NCBI GenBank assembly: GCA_964036295.1
Contig: OZ038471.1
Location: forward strand, 11,736,184 to 11,800,183
DNA: 64,000 nt
Source of the DNA: Plumapathes pennacea
Lineage: Eukaryota > Cnidaria > Anthozoa > Antipatharia > Myriopathidae
Direction: 5' to 3'
Part shown: one piece after another, positions 10,848 through 22,322 of the stretch
Position numbering within the stretch: position 1 is the first letter of the stretch
How the letters are laid out: each line of letters begins with the position of its first letter
Position numbers and translations under genes: made by a program
Notes under the pieces: generated by a model
The model's database searches: none
What the model was told of the DNA's origin: nothing
What the model saw: the letters and a program-made list of their open reading frames with translations, nothing else

Positions 10848-12389
10848 ATTTCACGAAGAGGTCTTCACACTGTCGCAAACTAACTTGCACTGGTCAATAG
10901 GAACATAGTGTCGAGCTTTTATTACGGAGCTTCAGCCCCCATGCAGGAACGATTTTTCCGCTTAAGCGTTTTGACCTTCACTGCCGAGACTGCCACCGTG
11001 CTAAAATTAGTAACGCTATCAGCATGTGATTGACATTTGGTTCCTTGTTTTGCAAGAACACTCGTCAATACCTTTTCGTCTGCTTCTGGGAATTCATTGA
11101 AATTCTTTCAAAATTGTCAGCCGATATCGTTGTATATTTGGCTTATATTATGCCTGAAAAGTCTTTTGGGGCTACACTGCGCGTGTCCTTTGGCACCAGC
11201 GCCCAACGTCGATCTTGTTTGTTACTACTGTAGTTGAAAATCTGATAACTGCTTGGACGCAGTAATCAACACCACATGCTGTTTTAATCATTCCGACTGC
11301 TAATGCTTCAGCAATATGACTGACACCGTTTCGTCACGTTCAAGTGAGGAGCTTCAGCAATGTGCACCCGTGGTGTTATGTTTAATATGACCGAGGAGCG
11401 GACTATGACCAGAAAGATTTTCGACTTCAGCGGGATACTTCGATGTATAATACAGTTTACGTAAAACTTTAACCACATTTTTCGCGGCCAACATCTTCAG
11501 AATTTGGGGTGTGGGGTGAGGTGTGCCACACAGTTTTATCAAAAAGCCCTGATCCTAAATCAGGCCAAATTCAGTGTGTTTGTATTATACGTTGTGAGTA
11601 AGGAAGGTGCAGAAATTAGTAAAAGCGAGCCAGTGTGAATGCCTAGTTGTAGAAGGAATTGCCGACACAGTGTTTATGGTATTTACTGTGCCTTGACCTG
11701 CAATCACAATGGCACAATCAGCCTGCTCATCGAAGGCAAAGATGTTAATTTTACTGTTCGCAATTGCTACTTTAATAAATCAGTTTTTAAGCAATTGAGA
11801 TTTGAAGTTGTATCAGTTTCCTTTAAAAGGCATTGTACAACAGTAAGACAGCTACAGACCCTGAAACCGTCTCCTTGGACGTGTTAATAAATAGGAAAAA
11901 GAGTTTGCTTGACCGCATCAGAAAATTATCTTATTTATTTGATCAAAGGCGAAAGCGCGGTTTCCGCGCTGTATTTTCAGATACTACAATAAGAAAGGCG
12001 TCGTGGCATTAGTCTGGAAAATGCAGCAGATAACAGTGTTTCTTTAGTCTGTCAATAGCAGTAAAGGACGTTTCAAAGAGCGAAGAAAATACGGACATGT
12101 TTCTGGGTATAGTTTTAAGCTGCTTTGGGCCTAAAACAGTGTTACCAGAACATAGTAATGCCCTAAGCTAAGCATCAAAATCAGTGCGAGGCGTTTGACA
12201 AACACCCAGGTTGAGCGGTAGGTAGGACTTTTTGTTTGGGAGGGGGGACTCTGCACAGCCACACCGGACATTTTTGTTTTCATACCTAGAGGTGCTAAAA
12301 TGAGAGTTGCTCAAAGAAGACCTAAAAAAGAACCATTAAAAGCACACCAACATTTTAAACTTTATTTATTTACTATGATGTGCCATTTT
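10848..12389. other. Upstream region of the BRICHOS gene; no gene supported
   Basis: This holds the presumed BRICHOS promoter: a TAATAAAAG word on the minus strand near 10915 is a weak TATA-like candidate about 70 bp before the ATG. Short frames at 11030-11237, 11354-11542 and 11639-11887 have no splice or domain support. The last contains scattered Cys but no signal peptide. Confidence 0.4.
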
Positions 12390-12592
12390 TTTGTGGAGGG
12401 ATGAAGGGAAAGCCACCCTCCCCCCCCCCCTCCCCCCCCCCCCCCCCCCATTAGCTATGGCTTTGACAGGGTGGAATCATGGAACTGACGAATACATTAC
12501 TAGAAAACGGAGGATCAACTGTAGTTTAAAAACCATGGTAAGAGGAAAGTGAACGGGATTCAGAGTGATGTTATATGCAGCTTTTGTAAAGA
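12390..12592 (+). repeat. About 180-230 bp direct repeat with poly-C tract, copy 2
   Basis: Direct repeat of the 7166-7345 block, with a longer poly-C/T tract at about 12418-12450. Both copies are in the same orientation, 5.2 kb apart, and flank the BRICHOS gene. Confidence 0.75.
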
Positions 12593-12764
12593 ACAGGCAG
12601 GCAACGGAAAGATCTATTGTTTTAAAGAGCTGAGACAAAGTTCCACCTAACTGAGGAAGTAGATGTAATTTAACCTATAAAAGCCTTGTTTTGCATCCTC
12701 CTGTTTCTGGGAAAATTATCTTAAGTCATCAGTGCTGAAACGGAAGTTAGCGAGGTTTTCCGGA

Positions 12765-12835
12765 ATGGCACTCATACTTGCAGGCGCACGTTCTAATATT
12801 CAGAAGAGTCGATCGAGAGCCGAGTCAACATTAAG
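12765..12835 (+). CDS. Weak candidate first coding exon
   Basis: A TATAAAA word (about 12676) lies some 90 bp upstream of ATGGCACTCATACTTGCAG, which opens a 24-codon frame ending in a good donor (AAG/GTGAGG at 12836). I found no convincing downstream exon, so this may be chance. The frame is basic and Ser-rich (SNIQKSRSRAES) and has no recognised motif. Confidence 0.2.
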
Positions 12836-13858
12836 GTGAGGAAAAACCTTTTATTGCTAGAATATTTTTGCGTAAGTTGGGAATATATTTAATGATGGGA
12901 ATATATTTAATCGAAATCACCTTTTGATTCGAGGTTCTATTTGCGGCATATCCAGGTGTTCCAGTTCACCTGATTTTCACGACTCAGTTAAACTGAATAA
13001 TGCGCGTAACTCACCAATAAATAAATAACTTGCAATTAAATTTCTTTAACAATTCTGAGTGTTTGACTCTCCATTGTGCTCGACGCTAAACTGCATGCTT
13101 TGTCTCTGGCTGATGACGAAAACCGAGGAAGTCTGTAAGCAGCGGTTCTGTATACCCTTTTTGTTCTTGTGGAAAATCTTAGCAGGCTATCTCAATATTC
13201 ATGTTGGTTTTGTAAAAGCTGCAGGGCCATCCGACCAAAATGTCAGAACTGCTGCTTTATTTTTCCTTTTGTGCTTCAGTTCTTTCTTTGCGTGTTTGGT
13301 TTTCCTTTTTGTTTATGCACATAAGTACATATAATAAAGTTGAAGTTATTCGGGGAACATTTTCTTGCAACTTGTCGCGCAACGTTACGAAAGAAGGAAG
13401 ATGCGGCCTGTTGTTGCACGTATTACTACATATGCAACTTATTCTGCGATGAAATTTCGTTTTTCGAGTTGCGGCAACACGTTGCAAAAAGTAGAAGCCG
13501 AGTCTCATTTCTTTTCGGTCACGCAATGCCGGAAATGATTTTTATCGTCAAATCAGGGTAAATTTTATGTTTGGGCTGCTAGGTTGTGATCGTTATATCG
13601 GGCATATTGCTACACCCGGAATCGTTAAACTGGGGTTCTGTTCTTTACATTTTACTGTAATATTGGCCGAGCCGAAAAATGTTGATCGTTATACCGGGAA
13701 CATCTTTTATATTGAGGATCGTTATGTCGGGGTAATCCACTGTAGTGTGGACAGTCAAAAGCGAATTAAAAACGCTATCGTGGGAACAATGATATTGGAA
13801 TACGGAGAGAAGTATTTCGTTTTTAAACAGAAACGAATACGTGCAAAGATGACCAAAA
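12836..13858. other. Non-coding stretch
   Basis: AT-rich sequence containing several CGTTATAYCGGG words at 13585-13740, a phrase also seen near 33575 and 34295, which suggests remnants of another dispersed repeat. The overlapping open frames on both strands between 13059 and 14025 look non-coding. Confidence 0.35.
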
Positions 13859-15476
13859 CTAGACTGGCCTTGCCAGTGAGCTCGCGGCGTGAGTTGGGTC
13901 GAGACCAGAATATAAAATGGAAAGTAGGGGACAAGAGCGGAACTCCCAAGAGAGACTTCCAATTTCTCACCATAAAAATATCACACAGTATAGAGAACTT
14001 GGCTTTTGACACCTTGCTCTTTTGACACCTTGATTAAACTAAAAATTATTATTACAACACTCGTACACTTGCTTCTTAAAGGTTGAGCGACCCTGCATCT
14101 TGAGAATGCGTGACATATCTTTTTATGCACAATCGATTATGACAGTTTGACCTTGACTCATATTTCTAATCAGGGGCCACGATTAATCCAGCCTTCGCTT
14201 CACTACTTATGTGTTTTCTTTTGTTAACTCAATACGTTTCTTCTATCAGGCTTTCGAGTATTCGTGCCCTGTAACAAATATAAAATTGAAAGCGAGGAAT
14301 GTCACACGAGAGATGTTTACAATATTATTGCGCTTTTGTTCACAGTGTGTTCAGTCCATTTGTGACTGCAAACTCAATCCTCAGAATTATTTCGGTGTAT
14401 TTTTCATTTCTGGTATTTAATGAACATTGCGAAACAAAGACTACATGATCGAATGAAAGAAACACTTCAACAGGCAATGTACGATACGCAGAAGAATTTT
14501 ATGAGGCAACAGATGTCATGTACAGAGTAAAGCATAAAGCGTCATTGTTTTACGGCTAAAGCTCACCGTAGCTTTGGTTTCTGCTTTCGCCCTGTTATCT
14601 TCCCAAAAGTATTTCGTGTCGCCACAGAAAGTTTCGTCGGGACTAAATACTTATCGGCGACAGAGATATTTGCAATACCCCAGAAGTACCATCAAACATT
14701 TGTTTACGGCTATTCTCAAAGCTTGTGCGGTGAACGCGAGCCAAAATCTTTTCCTAAAATCCAGTTTATCCGTGCGCATTCCACAGAGCCAAATGGCGTT
14801 GAATTTGAATGGGATGCAGTTTACTTTTTCGCTTCACTACTTATGTTTTTTCTTTTATTAACTCAATACGTTTCTTTCTATCAGGCTTTCGAGTATTCGT
14901 GCTCTGTAACAAATATAAAATTGAAAGCGAGGAATGTCACACGAGAGATGTTTACAATATTATTGCGTTTTTGTTCACAGTGTGTTCATTCCATTTGTGA
15001 CTGCAAACTCAATCCTCAGAATTATTTCGGTGTATTTTTCATTTCTGGTATTCACTGACCATTGCGAAACAAAGGCTACATGATCGAATGAAAAAAACAC
15101 TTCAACAGGCAATGTACGATACGCAGAAGAATTTTATGAGGCAACAGATGTCATGTACAGAGTAAAGCATAAAGCGTCATTGTTTTACGGCTAAAGCTCA
15201 CCGTAGCTTTGGTTTCTGCTTTCGCCCTGTTATCTTCCCAAAAGTATTTCGTGTCGCCACAGAAAGTTTCGACGGGACTAAATATTTATCGGCGACAGCG
15301 GTACCATCAAATATTTGTTTACGGCTATTCTCAAAGCACAATTCTATCGCCCACATATCTCCTTCAAAATGGCGAAACTGCTCGCCCGGCAAGTCATGTG
15401 ATGACAAAACGTCATCATAAATCACGTGAAAATATGAACCAATCACCGTGTGCTGATTCGTAACCCAGAAAAAAAA
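13859..15476 (-). mobile_element. Helitron-like non-autonomous element, copy with 634-bp tandem unit
   Basis: Read on the minus strand, the element ends with ACTGGC-AAG-GCCAGT (a 6-bp-stem hairpin) followed by CTAG and then T, as expected for a Helitron 3' end inserted between A and T. The other end is the 'accaatcaccgtgtgctga' block plus CCCAG and an A-rich tract near 15475. Internally a unit of about 634 bp is repeated in tandem (GCTTCACTAC at 14197 and again at 14831) and a third unit is partial. No Rep or helicase motif is present. The open frames on either strand inside the units repeat with them and are not genes. Confidence 0.65.
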
Positions 15477-16141
15477 AAAATATTAGTTTAGTCATTTATA
15501 TGCCTGAAAATGTGAAGGTTTCCTTCACAACAACTTCCTTTATGCGTTTTTAAGCTGTAACAAGCTTTTTAGTCCATCTTCGAACAAAACTCTGCGGTTT
15601 ATTGGCAGAGGGGTTGAGAGAAAGAATTTCGTTAATCCTGGATTAGCTCAGTCGGCTTTCGAAAAGCTGGGCCCAGCGCGTGATGCTGAGGTGTTTCAAC
15701 AAGAAGTTACATGACCCGTCTTGACGTGTCTGGAACAAGGAAGAAAAGCTGAAGCGCGGTAATCTTCTTGGCGTTTCACGAGGGGTGCCTGCAGTTAGCA
15801 GTTACTAATTAATGCCATGCTTAATAGTGTGATGACAAGATGAGAGAACGATTATACTACTTACGCTAATCAATGCACTCGATATTCTTACACTGATCTA
15901 AGGAGTTAAACTGAACGGCAAAATCTTGCAAACCAATATACAATTGCACCTAAACGTACAGAAAAAGTGAACATTTGGGGCGGTTTCATTAACAGAAAAC
16001 ACCAGTGTAACAGTAGCCTATAGCGTTTTAATACAATGGTGGTAACAGTGATGCTGCTCTTCGGCGCGGTCACATTGCTAATAAACACCGGCCGGCTGAG
16101 CATTGGTGTTCCGAACTAGATGAATAGAGAATAGAATCATA
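15477..16141. other. Non-coding spacer between two Helitron-like copies
   Basis: I see no gene. A minus-strand open frame at 15906-16103 has no motif. Confidence 0.4.
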
Positions 16142-16773
16142 CTAGACTGGCCTTGCCAGTGAGCTCGCGGCGTGAGTTGGGTCGAGACCAGAATATAAAA
16201 TGGAAAGTAGGGGACAAGAGCGGAACTCCCAAGAGAGACTTCCAATTTCTCACCATAAAAATATCACACAGTATAGAGAACTTGGCTTTTGACACCTTGC
16301 TCTTTTGACACCTTGATTAAACTAAAAATTATTATTACAACACTCATACACTTGCTTCTTAAAGGTTGAGCGACCCTGCATCTTGAGAATGCGTGACATA
16401 TCTTTTTATGCACAATCGATTATGACAGTTTGACCTTGACTCATATTTCTAATCAGGGGCCACGATTAATCCAGCCTTCGCTTCACTACTTATGTGTTTT
16501 ATTTTGTTAACTCAATACGTTTCTTCTATCAGGCTTTCGAGTATTCGTGCTCTGTAACAAATATAAAATTGACAGCGAGGAATGTCACACGAGAGATGTT
16601 TACAATATTATTGCGCTTGTTCACAGTGTGTTCAGTCCATTTGTGACTGCAACACGTTGGGGCCAACTACCCCCTCGAATCGATCACTGGGGGGTTGAAA
16701 AGGATGCTGGGTAAAAAATAGATACTAAGTAGGTCATACATAAAGTATCTACCCAGATTAAACTAAATCCAAG

Positions 16774-17187
16774 ATGGCGGCTTCTCTTCAACACGAGATT
16801 CATTCTGCAATACTGAAATGGAAATTGTCTGTTAAAAACAAAGACAAGAGAGACGAGTTATTTACTTCCAATGTCTTTAGGGAGCTGGACTCTTTAATGA
16901 CCACTGTATATAGGAAATACGACGGCTCTGTGTCCAACCAAGACTGCCACAAGATCGTCGATATTTGGCCTATGACTGAGAGGAACCTCAGGAGAATCCA
17001 CGACAGCATCGTACGAAGACTTCGGGCTACCCCAACTGCTGCTTCGCCCTTTTTTGGGCATTTTTCTCATGATGTTCCAAAAGAGGTGTTTGGTATCGTC
17101 CAGAAGAACATCTTAGAGCGATCAAATTTTGGGGGTCTCGACAGTAAAATCATCATAAGCCCAAGTCACCCTCGATTTAACCGATAA
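16774..17187 (+). CDS. Unrecognised 137-aa ORF inside the 4.1 kb transposon
   Basis: An ATG-led frame in a clean CCAAG-ATGGCGGC start context encodes a helical, charged protein. It has an N-terminal amphipathic region (HEIHSAILKWKLSVKNKDKR), a central DIWPMTERNLRRIHDSIVRR segment and a Phe/His-rich end. I do not recognise the family. It starts 121 bp inside the transposon's left terminus, so it is either a transposon protein or a captured host fragment. Two further short frames follow on the same strand (17216-17404, with a SYCEVVISQDKPLTLKYTY stretch, and 17456-17749). They may be later exons or independent noise; plausible splice sites were not settled. Confidence 0.4.
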   Translation: MAASLQHEIHSAILKWKLSVKNKDKRDELFTSNVFRELDSLMTTVYRKYDGSVSNQDCHKIVDIWPMTERNLRRIHDSIVRRLRATPTAASPFFGHFSHDVPKEVFGIVQKNILERSNFGGLDSKIIISPSHPRFNR

Positions 17188-17739
17188 GCGAAAGGCAGTT
17201 TATTTATTCAATCAAATGAGTGTTGGAGGAGTTGTAGTAGAGAATAAAATGTTGCTGAGGAAAAATTTTCCTGATGGCAGTTACTGTGAAGTTGTAATCT
17301 CACAGGACAAACCATTGACCCTCAAATATACTTACAACAGTGAAGTGCTGGCTGTGTCTTTTCACTATGGATGTTGGAACCGCCACGGAATTCCACAACA
17401 CTAGTTTATCTGCATGTAAACTACCTGTCTGGTTTATTCTTTGTGATCCTGTGGTTTGTGTCTTTATCTGAGAAGACTGGAAACTGTGGATACACAGGAG
17501 AAAGAACTTTCTAAACTTTACCACTCCATGGTGGATGGAGATCCTCTACAGGGCTTGCACCCCAACTTGACGGAAGTTTTGCCACTAAAACAGATTTTCT
17601 ACTTTCCGGAAACGATTGGCCCAAACTGTTTACCAGTTTCTAGGTTTTTTGGTTTCGAATTTTTTATTCATCGGCCACTGTACTGGTCTATACAATATTC
17701 GCAGAGGTCCCACGCCCACGTAATTGTTTTTTTTTTACG

Positions 17740-19490
17740 ACATTGCTAGAGCTCCCATGTACTGTATGCTTTCACCACGCATCACAATATTAAATAATGT
17801 AATTAAAGGCGGATGACATTATATTAGCATTTACATTATATTGGCATGTACTCATCATAATTTTGGGTGGGAGTGTGCCGCCTGAACCTGAAAACCCTTT
17901 ACCCTATTTCAAACCAAAATATCTGATTTACTATACCCTATTTCAGACCTGACTCCATAAATATATACCCTGTTTCAGACCTGACTTCAAACTGTCCTAT
18001 TTCAGACCTGAATCTAAAATGTATACCCTATTTCAGACCTATTTTAGAGATTTATTTCTTTTGCAACCATTTCTGCCCTGTGTTTTCTTCCATTTGCTGT
18101 GCATTGTTCGATGTGACACATTTCTATTAAAATCATACCCTATCCCAGGCCAAAAATGAAACCGCTACCCTATTTCAGACCAAAAAGGCAAAATCTATAC
18201 CCTATTTCAGACTAAAAATGTTTGAAGATGATGCTCTTTGGGGCAGCACATACCTATATAGCATAGTACTCCCCTCCCTGGGGTCCGCTTGCTGTTTGAA
18301 GAGTGCAGTAATCATGTAATATGTAGGGTGGTCTTGAAAGAAGGAAGTTCTCACGATATTATTCATCATGCCATGTCCATTTCACAGTAATATTTATTTT
18401 CTCTTATAAGAAAGTACACAGAGTCAGTCTTTGCACTACATTCATTGGCACAATACTGTATATTAAATACTTCTCAAGTACCTGTAGGTTATGATACTTC
18501 TCAGAAGTTCTCAATTGTTGCATGTTTTGCCTAGTACATGTACAAACACACAAAATTCCATGCCAGAGAAATATAGCCCTAACCCTATATTCTCCTGTGA
18601 GTGAAAATGAAAAAGTGCACTATAAATATTCAATGATTTTACAGAATATTAGACAAATGAGAGTCAGGTTTGCACATTATTCAGCACTGTAAGATGCTGT
18701 GAGACATGAGAAGAGCATCAGTTTAGTACTGTATTGACATCTTATCTTAAAAAAGTCTCATTTCCCATGTCATGTGGGTATAAACTCTTCAGGCTAATCA
18801 TAGAAAGATACTTTTTCCAAATGGACTTAGTTAACTTCATGTTTGTCTTGATATTTATGGACCTATGAAAAACAAAACAAGCATCAAAGTCTATAATTAA
18901 AAAAGTTTGTTCTGTTGGGGAAGCAGATTGTGTTGGGGTAACAGTTTAGACAATATCTCATCAGAAATTAAGGTCGTACAGCTGCATGGAAAAAACTTGT
19001 TCAAAAGAAAACTTAAATATCATTAATAATTCTATCTGGGAAAAGAAAGAAATTAATGCTAGTAAAGTGCTGGCTTAAGTAAAATAAAACTAACTGTGGT
19101 AAATGCAAATTAACTTGTTTGGCTGTTGTAATATTATGTATCTTTGCAAATAATTTCTGACCTTCAGTCATCTGAAGGCATTGACTTGTCAGGGCATTTT
19201 GAACTTGTTCAGGTCATGGTCCAATCTTTTTCTGCCCACACCAGCTACTAACACAGAAATCATTTCTGAACATTACTTTACACACAGCAATGCATAAATA
19301 AGTACAGCTAAACTGCTAATTAAAAAATGCAAAAGGAAATACAGCAATAAATTACATTATTTTCCTGATGCCAAATTGACAAAATAGTCATTCATAACAA
19401 TTTCTAGTTTACTAAACATCATTCTGTTTATATTATATATACATTTTATAATAGTACATGTACTATAATTTATAGCTCAAAGGGAAGAGG
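17740..19490 (-). repeat. Inverted, shorter copy of the 3.24-6.59 kb repeat
   Basis: See the entry at 3240. This copy includes the ACCCTATTTCAGAC array (17890-18220) and the region matching 3240-3840, but replaces the 1.9 kb middle with about 290 bp. No genes seen. Confidence 0.65.
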
Positions 19491-20084
19491 GGCCTTAGTA
19501 AGACGAAGAAGTAAATACAAACAAAGACTGTATTGTTATGGAAAGTAATTAGTGGCCGGGTTTTGGAAAGTTTAGCCCAGCATAAAAAACAGTTCAAATA
19601 ACATTTGACTTATAGTACTTATACAGTGTTATACAGTACATGATAAAAACAGCCAAGCAGTTAAAAAAAAAAACAGAACTGCCTAAGATTTATATAAATC
19701 AAAACTCGCAAGTTTTTGCACTGTATAATTTCACAGAGGATAAATAATTTGATCTGTTCTTTGATAAACTGAAATGTTTTCTAGTACTGCAATTGCAAAC
19801 ACAGTTCTCTCCAATCAAATGCACAGAAACACCAAATTCTTCTGCGTGAGTGAGACATATGTTTGAGATTTGGAGGTCAAACCGTGAGACCGTGAGATGA
19901 TACCTCAAACTGTGAGAGTTGCCAGGTCTGTTAAAAGCTTATAAGATATTTTAAGCCTTTATATTGATTTGTGCTGCCATTATGACGACTAAAAATGCGT
20001 GACGCCTGCTATGAAACTAATTCCCCGACCCAAGTTAATGTCTGAAGTGGAGTATGAAGGGACCTGACTCATCTACTGACTTAC

Positions 20085-20292
20085 CCTCAGTTTGTAGTCT
20101 CTCTTCCACTCTGTGGATCTCCTTGTTGGCTTCCTTTAGTTCTTCGTGCTTTCTAGCAATCTCACGTCGAAGCTCTTTTATTCTGGCATCTTCTTAGAGC
20201 TTCTGCTAAACTAGTTGCAATTTCTGCTCTTTTCTCAGCCTGTTATAGAGGCTAAGACGGAACTTCGGTTTCTTGGCTGGTGTAGGTACCAT
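20085..20292 (-). pseudogene. Decayed coiled-coil exon
   Basis: An ATG at 20292 on the minus strand opens MVPTPAKKPKFRLSLYNR and, after frame changes and two stops, continues as EDARIKELRREIARKHEELK...RVEERLQTE, ending at a good donor (20084, GTAAGT). The heptad-like Lys/Glu/Leu pattern indicates a coiled coil. It lies in the right part of the 4.1 kb transposon and may be a captured or transposon-encoded exon. No family recognised. Confidence 0.4.
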
Positions 20293-22085
20293 GAGATCCC
20301 TACGGGAAAATTTTTTTTAACTCATATAAACTTTACTAATAAATGCATATTTCAAAACAACAAGTCTTTCGCTAAATTCGTATGGAAATGAAATTCGCTC
20401 AGTAGTAATCCAACTCTACGAAAACCTTCAGAGAAAAGCACTTACTTTGAGCAGCAATCGTCAAGACTTGGTTCGCAAAATACACTACAAATCATTGACT
20501 TCAACTAAGCCAAACTTTCTCACAAACCCGGTAAAATATACATGAATGGAAAGCTTGGAGCTTCGATAATGCAACTGAAGGCAGGAAATGCTCCAATTTC
20601 GTATCCAGGCCTCGCACAGCCCTTCCAAAGAAGGCCTACTTTACAAGAGAGACTTGGGCAAATATCACCCATGAGACTTTGCGAGCTTCAAAAGACGCCA
20701 TCTTGGATTTTTTCACCCACGCGCTCAAGACGATATACAGGGGTGGTCCGGCCCCAGCGTGAAACTCAATCCTCAGAATTATTTCGGCTTTTTTTTCATT
20801 TCTGGTATTTAATGAACATTGCGAAACAAAGACTACATGATCGAATGAAAAAAACACTTCAACAGGCAATGTACGATACGCAGAAGAATTTTATGAGGCA
20901 ACAGATGTCATGTACAGAGTAAAGCATAAAGCGTCATTGTTTTACGGCTAAAGCTCACCGTAGCTTTGGTTTCTGTTTTCGCCCTGTTATCTTCCCAAAA
21001 GTATTTCGTGTCGCCACAGAAAGTTTCGTCGGGACTAAATACTTATCGGCGACAGAGATATTTGCAATACCTCAGAAGTACCATCAAACATTTGTTTACG
21101 GCTATTCTCAAAGCTTGTGCGGTGAACGCGAGCCAAAATCTTTTCCTAAAATCCAGTTTATCCGTGCGCATTCCACAGAGCCAAATGGCGTTGAATTTGA
21201 ATGGGATGCAGTTTACTTTTTCGCTTCACTACTTATATGTTTTCTTTTATTAACTCAATACGTTTCTTTCTATCAGGCTTTCGAGTATTCGTGCTCTGTA
21301 ACAAATATAAAATTGACAGCGAGGAATGTCACACGAGAGATGTTTACAATATTATTGCGCTTTTGTTCACAGTGTGTTCAGTCCATTTGTGACTGCAAAC
21401 TCAATCCTCAGAATTATTTCGGTGTATTTTTCATTTCTGGTATTCACTGACCATTGCGAAACAAAGGCTACATGATCGAATGAAAGAAACACTTCAACAG
21501 GCAATGTACGATACGCAGAAGAATTTTATGAGGCAACAGATGTCATGTACAGAGTAAAGCATAAAGCGTCATTGTTTTACGGCTAAAGCTCACCGTAGCT
21601 TTGGTTTCTGCTTTCGCCCTGTTATCTTCCCAAAAGTATTTCGTGTCGCCACAGAAAGTTTCGTCGGGACTAAATATTTATCGGCGACAGCGGTACCGTC
21701 AAATATTTGTTTACGGCTATTCTCAAAGCTTCCGCGGTGAACGCGAGCCAAAATCGTTCCCGAATATCCAGTTTATCCGTGTATATTCCACAGAGCCAAA
21801 TGGTGTTGAGTTTGGATGGGATGCAGTTAACTTTTACACACAAGTAACGAGCAATTCACTGGCCACATCTCGAGTTGTTTAGCGAGGTCAATTACGTCAT
21901 CGCCCAGCACGTGATAATATGAACCAATCACCGTGTGCTGATTCTCGACCCACAAAAAGGAAAAAAATAAAAATAAAAATTCCCATTTTTAAGCTCTCGT
22001 GGGCCCCAGGCCCCCGCGAGCAATTATACGGTAATAAATGGAAACAAAGATAAGATTGATGACGTAACACGAATCTTAAAACGGG

Positions 22086-22145
22086 ACGTGACTACACGGA
22101 ATGTAATGTGACTACACTGAATGTGATCCTATTACACTATATAAA
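22086..22145 (+). promoter_or_regulatory. Candidate promoter of the convertase gene: TATATAAA with two GTGACTACAC boxes
   Basis: TATATAAA at 22138-22145 lies 178-185 bp before the predicted start codon. Just upstream, GTGACTACACGGAATGTAAT is followed by GTGACTACACTGAATGTGAT, a 20-bp near-repeat. The spacing to the ATG would give a 5' UTR of about 150 bp. The region directly abuts the end of the Helitron-like copy (22026). Confidence 0.4.
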
Positions 22146-22322
22146 TTCTCCCAAACCATCAAGAAAAAAATGCATGGGTTATGTAATGAGAATTAATTGT
22201 TGAGTTTCAAATTCTCGTTAGCGTCAGCCGTAAATTTATGACGAGAGAATGAAAAGGGAAAATTAAAGTTGATAACTCGTTGTTTGATTTGTTCTTCATT
22301 AGGAAAGGGGGAGCAAAAAGCG

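Larger units (their letters stand above)
16653..20761. mobile_element. 4.1 kb transposon with CACGYTGGGGCC terminal inverted repeats
   Basis: The left end is CACGTTGGGGCC and the right end is GGCCCCAGCGTG, a 12-bp inverted pair with one mismatch. The uninterrupted sequence in a sister Helitron-like copy shows that the flanks are one site, with AA duplicated (2-bp target duplication). CAC-starting termini with a 2-3 bp duplication fit the CACTA/EnSpm-like group, but I see no transposase. It carries a 137-codon frame near its left end, the inverted copy of the 3.2-6.6 kb repeat, and a decayed coiled-coil exon near its right end. Confidence 0.7.
16142..22026 (-). mobile_element. Helitron-like copy split in two by a 4.1 kb insertion
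   Basis: The CTAG-hairpin end is at 16142 and the copy runs to 16652 (...TTGTGACTGCAA). It resumes at 20762 with AAACTCAATCCTCAG, which is exactly the next sequence in the 13.9 kb copy, and runs to about 22026. The far end includes the CCCAC/A-rich tract and a GC-rich hairpin (CTCTCGTGGGCC...GGCCCCCGCGAG) before CAATTA. The two halves together make one element of about 1.8 kb with the 634-bp unit present more than once. Frames such as those at 20966-21450 are internal repeats of the family, not genes. Confidence 0.7.

Noticed and set aside
11354-11542. Possible second BRICHOS fragment (a TPQILKML segment)
   Set aside because: The similarity is limited to a few residues; no flanking Cys motifs or splice sites match.
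11639-11887. Short Cys-containing frame that might be a secreted peptide
   Set aside because: No signal peptide, irregular Cys, no splice partners.
14574-15058. 95- and 111-codon frames that recur at 20966-21450 and, inverted, at 58156-58598
   Set aside because: They recur because the 634-bp Helitron-like units recur; overlapping frames are open in several phases and many lack an ATG start, with no domain.
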